From Deltaproteobacteria bacterium (lineage in GTDB: Bacteria; Desulfobacterota; GWC2-55-46): a stretch of DNA of 5,876 bases. Position 1 is the stretch's first letter, and each line of letters starts with the position of its first letter. Below the pieces are notes generated by a model that did no database searches, was not told the DNA's origin, and was given only the letters and a program-made list of their open reading frames with translations. The position numbers were made by a program, and so were the translations under genes. Of this stretch, positions 5,674-5,876 are shown in pieces. The stretch covers positions 1 to 5,876 of the forward strand of contig JAUSLB010000214.1 of assembly GCA_030646655.1 (NCBI GenBank), in the 5' to 3' direction.

Positions 5674-5692
5674 GGGCTTGTTAAGGGTCCCC
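5661..5692 (+). other. Stem-loop at the end of the 39-residue frame
   Basis: GGGGATC (5661-5667) pairs with GGTCCCC (5686-5692) with one G-T pair, and the stem can extend three more pairs inward. The stop codon lies in the loop. A-rich rather than T-rich sequence follows, so it is not a classic terminator on this strand. It might slow decay or reduce read-through. Confidence 0.28.
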
Positions 5693-5746
5693 GGAAAAAG
5701 AGTAAAAAAGGTGATGTTTTTAACGTCTCTTTAATATATGGGTAGA

Positions 5747-5752
5747 TATAAT
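5747..5752 (+). promoter_or_regulatory. Possible -10 box upstream of the last small peptide
   Basis: TATAAT is a perfect hexamer 32 bases before the start codon at 5785. No convincing -35 element lies 16-18 bases upstream and there is no extended TGn. It may give the last peptide a second promoter besides read-through from the sigma-54 promoter. Confidence 0.28.
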
Positions 5753-5784
5753 GGGGCTGTAATAAAGGAAAGGGGGATATAAAA

Positions 5785-5874
5785 ATGAAGAAAGATAAAC
5801 TTCTGCATATAATCGAGATAGTAGCGCACCTTGCGATAGTAATAACGATAGTATCGGCCGTAGCCCGGCTGTAA
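5785..5874 (+). CDS. Putative 29-residue single-span membrane peptide, last in window
   Basis: A basic start (MKKDK) precedes a continuous hydrophobic segment from L6 to A27 that includes IIEIVAHLAIVITIVSAVA (9-27), and RL ends the peptide. The positive N-terminus suggests N-in orientation. IIEI is identical to the first peptide of the cluster at the same place, with Glu at position 11 here and 10 there. AGGGGG (5771-5776) lies 8 bases before ATG, a good site. A gap of 111 bases separates it from the preceding frame. The stop is two bases before the window edge, so further members may follow. Family not recognised; a small subunit of a membrane complex or a type I toxin-like peptide are alternatives. 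Confidence 0.57.
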   Translation: MKKDKLLHIIEIVAHLAIVITIVSAVARL

Positions 5875-5876
5875 CC

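Noticed and set aside
5738..5782. 14-codon frame starting MGRYNG before the last peptide
   Set aside because: Very short, no ribosome binding site and overlaps the possible -10 box; no support.

Overview
The window reads as chromosome of a Gram-negative, probably anaerobic or facultative bacterium. The evidence is a full-length HAE1-type RND inner-membrane pump, a CxxC redox-disulfide protein of the kind linked to hybrid cluster proteins, an FNR-like operator and a good sigma-54 promoter. The genes use many AGG and ATA codons at moderate GC. Together with the abundant hairpin repeats, this suggests a deltaproteobacterial (Desulfobacterota-like) or Nitrospirota-like genome. That placement is inference, not proof.

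Layout, left to right, all genes on the + strand. Positions 1-140 hold a hairpin-rich leader. Positions 141-3230 encode an RND efflux permease. Positions 3257-3525 hold copy 1 of a dispersed multi-hairpin repeat that runs up to the ribosome binding site of a CapA-family metallophosphatase-like gene (3543-4529). That gene ends inside a rho-independent terminator. Next comes an independently promoted small gene (4614-4835) for a DUF1858-type redox-disulfide protein, with a TGAT-N4-ATCA dyad at the class II activator position relative to a likely -10 box, and its own terminator.

From 4901 to 5140 there is an AT-rich, gene-free block with inverted TGAAA/TTTCA pairs, ending in a near-consensus sigma-54 promoter (5141-5157). 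The predicted start of that promoter lies a few bases before copy 2 of the hairpin repeat (5175-5346). Downstream, and not captured by ordinary gene-length cutoffs, are four short reading frames (29, 31, 39 and 29 codons) with plausible to strong ribosome binding sites. Each encodes a single hydrophobic segment, and at least three share a pattern of two hydrophobic residues, Glu, then Ile/Val near the start of that segment. The cluster may continue past the right edge.

The most interesting part is 5059-5876: a sigma-54 promoter with an upstream dyad, a structured repeat-derived leader and a run of tiny putative membrane peptides. I do not recognise a known system with this make-up. The pump, the CapA-like protein and the redox protein look like separate transcription units with no evident shared pathway.
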